A stretch of 64,000 nt of DNA from Acanthornis magna (taxonomy: Eukaryota; Chordata; Aves; Passeriformes; Acanthizidae), in NCBI GenBank assembly GCA_036785705.1, contig JAWUZG010001112.1, forward strand, positions 23,362 through 87,361. Direction: 5' to 3'. The notes beneath the pieces were generated by a model. It saw only the letters and a list, made by a program, of their open reading frames with translations, had not been told where the DNA came from and did not search any database. Of the stretch, positions 59,277 to 64,000 are shown one piece after another. The stretch's first letter is position 1. Every line of letters begins with the position of its first letter. Position numbers and translations under genes: made by a program.

Positions 59277-62200
59277 TATCCCCCGTTTTCTTTTTGCACA
59301 AGCCAGGCCTGATTGATGTACTTTTCTATCACTCTGTGAATTAGCATAGCGCAGCATTGCACAAATTCTTGAGTCAGTGATTCTTTAGCTTTGAGCAACC
59401 TTTCTACTTTAACTTGTTACTATACGGTTACTTAAAATAATTTTTCTAGTAAGTACTACTTTAGCTAATTGAAACTGTGAAAACAGTATACACCGTTGCT
59501 CTAAAGTCTCTGTCAAGCTCAAATCTTGATTAAAGAGTCCATGGTTTCTTCTGAACTCTGGTTCTTGATTCTGATCAGGTGAGCAGGTAATTGCTTTGAA
59601 CCTGTTGGTGATAGAACACATGCATACTCTCTTCTCTAGGTTAACAGGTTATTTGAGCTTTGTTATTACGTGTTATTACACACTGAATTGTGGGTTTTGC
59701 ATTATGACCGAAGGTGATCAAGGCAACAGGTGCAACTACAGCTGCAATACATAAGAGAAAGAGAACAGTACCTCAAAAGTACACAGATCATTAACTATTT
59801 AACTATTAGCTATTACCCAGAGTCTACAATCACTGGAGAGTCCCATTTTTCAGGCAAGACTTGAAGACCTTTCCCGGGCAAGGCTTTCAAGTTTACCTGA
59901 AAGGGGTTCCAGTTCTTATCAAGCCGAATTGGTGAGCCAAAATGACTCAATTGCATTTTTAGAGCAGAAACATCTGGGATTAAAGATCCAGTACTCGATC
60001 AGCTTAGGGCCAGGGCTTGGCCAGAGCCCAGGCCTTCACTGAGAGAGTCTTTCTAAATTCTCTAAACAAGCTTCTATTAATAGCAATTCTTTAAAACAAT
60101 ACACTTCTTACAGATAACTACACAGGGTTATGTGAAAACTTCCAAAGCAGTTGGCGTTGTCATTTAGTTTTAACTAAATAATCAATGGTACCATAAACAA
60201 ACTACAAATAGCTGTGAACAAAGAAATACATACGTGTAGTATCAAATAATATCTTTTGCATAATGCTCTCTATAAAAGCTTAGTAAATTCATATAATTAC
60301 ATTAACAACACATCTAGAATTGTTAATATAGTAACAGTAACTGTTCTGAGAAAGTGAGATTATGTTTTCTACACCTCTATGCATATATGACAGTAAAGCA
60401 AAATGAAAACAAGAGAGAAGCACTAAGCATCTTACAATTAATAATATTCATGATTTGAAATTGATGTTCATTCTTCTGTGTTACCTATAGAAGGTAAAGC
60501 TGCAAAGGTTGTTATAGTCATCTTGATTGACTAATGTAGAACACTCAAAACCATAGGATTTGTGATGAAATTAAGGATTTGACAAATTGCATCTTCACTT
60601 ACTTGTCTTATCAATTCTTTATCATGAACATTTCAATTGACTTTATCTTATCTCTATAGCAAAGGAACTGTAAAGAAAAAAAAACTGTAAAAAACTCTTC
60701 TCCCTGTTCCCCCTTTTTTCTTTTTTTTTTTTTTTTGTGTCTTATTTTGCATGTTTTGACAGAACTTAAACTTTAACTTCGCTTAAAACTAAGATAAATC
60801 TAACAGAGCTTAAAGTTAACATAATTGAAAGTGAAGAGAAATTAATCTTCAGCACTTAAAAAATAAGTTTTATCTCATAGGCGCCTCTACTTAGATGTAC
60901 ATGCCGGCAAAATATGAATTAACACAGACAATTCACACACATACACAAGGGGCAGCAAGTTACACCCCTCTGACAGCTGTCACAAATTCACTGAAAAACA
61001 CCACCACTCATAAACATGGAAATTTTCTTCACTCGACTACAAGCGTCTGTTTTCCCTTTTCTTTCTTTCAGAGGTTACTAAAATTTAACTTCTTAATCAA
61101 ACTGAAAATCAACAGACTTTACATAAATTTTGATCAACTTAAAGTTGACAGGTCTGAGCTACAAACTCGGAATACGTAAAAGACTCGAGCAACATTCTTA
61201 GTACATTTGCTGCAGCATACCTGTGGAAAGAAAAAAAAAACCAAATCTTTGAATTAGAGAAGTAGTCACTCTGGATGCCTCTGCAAGCGTTTAACTTTAA
61301 ACCTACCAAACTAGATACAAGGTTAAGGGTACACCTTGAGAGTTTCAGATACAGCAGAACTCAACCTGTTTTGACCTCTCCTGTATAAGAAACTACTGAA
61401 AATTCATCATACAGCAGTTAAACATCAGTGAATAATATCAAGAGAAATAACTGAGTTGTAAATGAAATAGCAGCAACGTAGAACTTTAGAGGGTAGGATT
61501 TTTGTAGGATTAACTGGAAAGAAATTTAAAGTGTGGCAGATAGGTTGTGTTGAAAATGCCTGTTTAACAGTCAGTACTCCTCTGAGATAAGTGTAAGTTT
61601 ACTAAGATGTTTTTGAGGTGCAGCTTTACTCACAGGAATGAACCTGCTTGATTCGCAGATGGTAATACAGCTTCCTGTAAATATAATTACAGTAGGTTTG
61701 AGATGTAAAAAAGACATCAAAGATAAAACTGACACATGTATACAAGCACTGCGGCCTCTCTGTCATAAGGGCAGAGAGCATCAAGAACTCAGGTACTGAG
61801 CAGACAACACTGAATACTTTCTGGGCAATTAATGTACTTAAACTATTTTGATGTTAAGTTCATGTGCAAGCTGTAGGTGACAAGGAAGAACAAGCACATT
61901 TAATTTGTGAGCAGCTGTACTAGCTGGAAATGTTGTCACATGTGTTTATGGCAAGACAGTCACATTTAAATTGTTTTATTAAAGCTGTGCATGCAAACAG
62001 GTAAAGCTAGCACTACACTTTTTACAGTAGAAAACCATGAGCTAATTATAGTCGATTCTTAAAAGTTTCTGCAGATAACAAATATGGAGTCAGGCCTAGC
62101 ATTGCTGCTAGGAGTTTTGTAAATCATGCAATGTTTTGACATCAGGATTTAAAGTTAATTGCTGTAGCTATACGTCTTGTCCAGTGTGAATGTATGTTAA

Positions 62201-63266
62201 GTAAGACTAAAAACACCGAGTGGATGCATAGACTGAGATATTAGACATAAAAGTATAAATGATGTTTTGAGGAAACAACCTGAAAATTCTACTTTGTAAT
62301 TTTGTATGGGATATAACTGTGCTGTGTTTAATTATGTTTTAGTATTTGGGTTGTTCCAGGCAGCTCAAGGAATCTGAAGGCCAAACAGCAGGAGTCATGC
62401 CAAGTTAGCTTTGCTAGGTAAATTTTTTCCTGTGGGAAAAAACAAGTTTTTATCAGAGTTGGATAATGTTAGAACTTCAAGAGAAAGCCTGTAAAATTCC
62501 TTAAAGGAAAGATACACAGTGAGAAAGCAAAAGGGGGGTTTGCTGCTGTAATTTAAGGCAAAATGTCATAGTTCACATTCCAATTCTGTGGAGGCAAGAT
62601 AAGATGTGCAGGGAAAAGTCAAGCAACTTAACAATTTACAAGACTTTTAGAGAATAAAAGATACACATAAACCACTTTCTAAACCCTCTCATTTAACCAA
62701 GCTGTTATCATTACTGCTGTCTGGTTTTGAAAAGTTGGAACCAAATTCAAAACACAACTCAGTTACACTAATCAAAAAGGCAGGGTGGGGGTCAGGAAGC
62801 TGCTGCTTGTTCTGTGCAGCTTTCTTGCTTCTCTCGAAGACATCTGGAGATGGCTCTGGTCGCACGGTCAGTTGCTCTGCCAGTCAGTCGCAGCTGAGTC
62901 AGCTCTCCGGCCGAGGGGTGAGCAGCAGCGACAGCAGGACAATGCAGGACTGGGGATGTGTCATGTAAAAAGCAGATCTTCAAGTAGGGGGGAAGGTCAG
63001 AGAAGGAGTACGATTTGTTTACGGGTGAAGGAGCTCTAGCAGGTAGATTAAGAGGTATCACTTGCAAGGTTTCTGCTAAATCTCGGATGGGAATTGAAAA
63101 ATCAGTAGAGGTCAATGGACCAGCCTCGACCTCCCCTTGAGAGGGGGATTGGGCATCAGCCTCTACGAGGCTGCGTCCTCGACCTTGGTCGCCTCGGTGT
63201 TGGGGGTGGCGGGGGGGGAGCTTCAGTCCCCAGCGGTTCTGAGGGTGGCGGGGGGGCGGTCGGCAC

Positions 63267-63617
63267 TCACGAGGAAATGTCCAGCACGGCGGAAGGAAAA
63301 GGGTTGCCGATAGGAAAGGCTTGCAGGGGCTGTCTGATTTCATAGCATGCAAAACATCTACTGTGGTCTTCCATAAATGAGAGTACTTTGTTGCCTCCTT
63401 TGCTTCCTTGCCGCCTGCAGCTACATTGTCGCAGAGCGCTCTCACGATCACCCCCCCAGGTGCAGATCTCAAAAGTCACAGAGGCACCCGATATCAGTCT
63501 GTGCTCCCACGCCCAGCTAAAAAAGCTTTTCAAAGCCGAGGCATCATATTTCCGTGCTCTCTTAGAGAGAATAAGTTGGAGGAGGTTTTGGACCACGTCC
63601 CGTTCATCCAACCCCAT
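63267..63617 (-). pseudogene. gag-like remnant, element copy 5
   Basis: The same 116-codon frame. A one-base deletion near 63195 changes how the downstream fragments line up compared with the other copies. Confidence 0.58.
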
Positions 63618-63869
63618 CTCCTCACTACGGCCGACTCACCTGTTTTCGGTGAGATTTACGTCTTCTTGACGTGTTGCAGAGCTCTGTCTTGTTCATCCTG
63701 CACAGGACTGCAGGGAAACTTTAGGCCATTAATCACTTCATCCTGCAGGGAAAACTTTTAGGCCATTCATCCTGCCGGGGCTCGCAGGGAAATTCGACCG
63801 CCTTCCCCGCACCCCGCGCGCACGGAGCAGTTCGTTACGAACTAATTCAGGCACTTTGGGGTCACCAAA

Positions 63870-64000
63870 TGTTGCGGGGGCACGGGTCAATCACACGCAG
63901 ATCAACATGATCAAGGTGAAAGCCCTTTATTCCAGATCAGAAGGCTACTTATATACATATTCTACTTCTCTATATCTAAGCAGTAGATTGGTTACTAGTT
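63870..64000 (-). repeat. LTR (5' LTR of element copy 5, partial)
   Basis: The first 131 bp of the right LTR, cut by the window end. Confidence 0.85.

Larger units (their letters stand above)
59013..64000 (-). mobile_element. Non-autonomous LTR retroelement, copy 5 (cut by window end)
   Basis: CTCCAG precedes it at 59007-59012. The right LTR begins at 63870 and runs past the window, and the primer site is at 63867-63850. Its left LTR matches copy 4. From about 61240 to 63760 it differs from all other copies by several single-base indels in short homopolymers. Confidence 0.85.

Noticed and set aside
1..64000. CRISPR array or bacterial mobile island
   Set aside because: The long regular repeats are whole gene units with introns. 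There are no short repeat-spacer arrays and no bacterial-type genes.
1..64000. The array as a satellite or centromeric repeat
   Set aside because: The 4.7/9.8 kb units contain promoters, complete exons and poly(A) signals under apparent constraint, so this is an amplified gene, not a simple satellite.

Overview
The window is vertebrate nuclear DNA, most probably from a bird and perhaps a songbird. The reasons are multi-exon genes with GT-AG introns, TATA promoters and AATAAA signals, a compact alpharetrovirus-like LTR element with a tRNA-Trp-like primer site, and multicopy PIM-like kinase genes, which I recall as expanded in songbirds. The species call is inference. Nothing prokaryotic was seen.

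Layout: one gene is repeated eight times. Copies 1 and 2 lie on the minus strand (123-2952, cut by the window edge, and 4376-7637). Copies 3 to 8 lie on the plus strand, starting at 11578, 21407, 31224, 35899, 45721 and 55549. The two blocks are head to head. The turn-round is at about 11190, where the last bases of a minus-strand 3' UTR are fused to a plus-strand upstream region. The basic unit is about 4.68 kb. In five of the plus-strand units a 5.12 kb antisense LTR element sits 130 bp beyond the gene's poly(A) signal, giving a period of about 9.82 kb. The element is absent between copies 5 and 6 and from both minus-strand spacers, where the uninterrupted target site can be read.

Gene model: seven exons join with consistent phases into 672 codons in every complete copy. 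Exon 1 (330 codons) encodes a signal-anchor-like hydrophobic N-terminus, an Arg/Pro-rich stretch and 12-residue degenerate repeats. Exon 2 adds 75 Pro/Ala-rich codons. Exons 3 to 7 encode a complete PIM-type kinase domain with the glycine loop, VAIK lysine, alpha-C glutamate, PIM hinge (ERPEP), HRD, DFG and PPEW all present. All seven copies seen in full have open frames and intact catalytic residues. The eighth (copy 1) is intact as far as the window shows.

Regulation: every copy has a TATATAAG box about 54 bp before the ATG. Upstream lies a 44-bp imperfect palindrome carrying two CRE-like TGATGTCAC motifs. The spacers between units are GC-rich and have no protein-coding gene I can support, although one stretch could be the 3' end of a divergent transcript.

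The LTR element is non-autonomous: it has 264-bp LTRs, 6-bp target duplications (CTCCAG), a primer site, a polypurine tract and a broken gag remnant, but no recognisable pol or env. Instead it carries about 3.4 kb of AT-rich DNA without coding capacity. The same insertion point in all five copies, plus paired-LTR differences (6-7 in 264 bp) larger than differences between units, indicate one insertion followed by amplification of the whole gene-plus-element unit.
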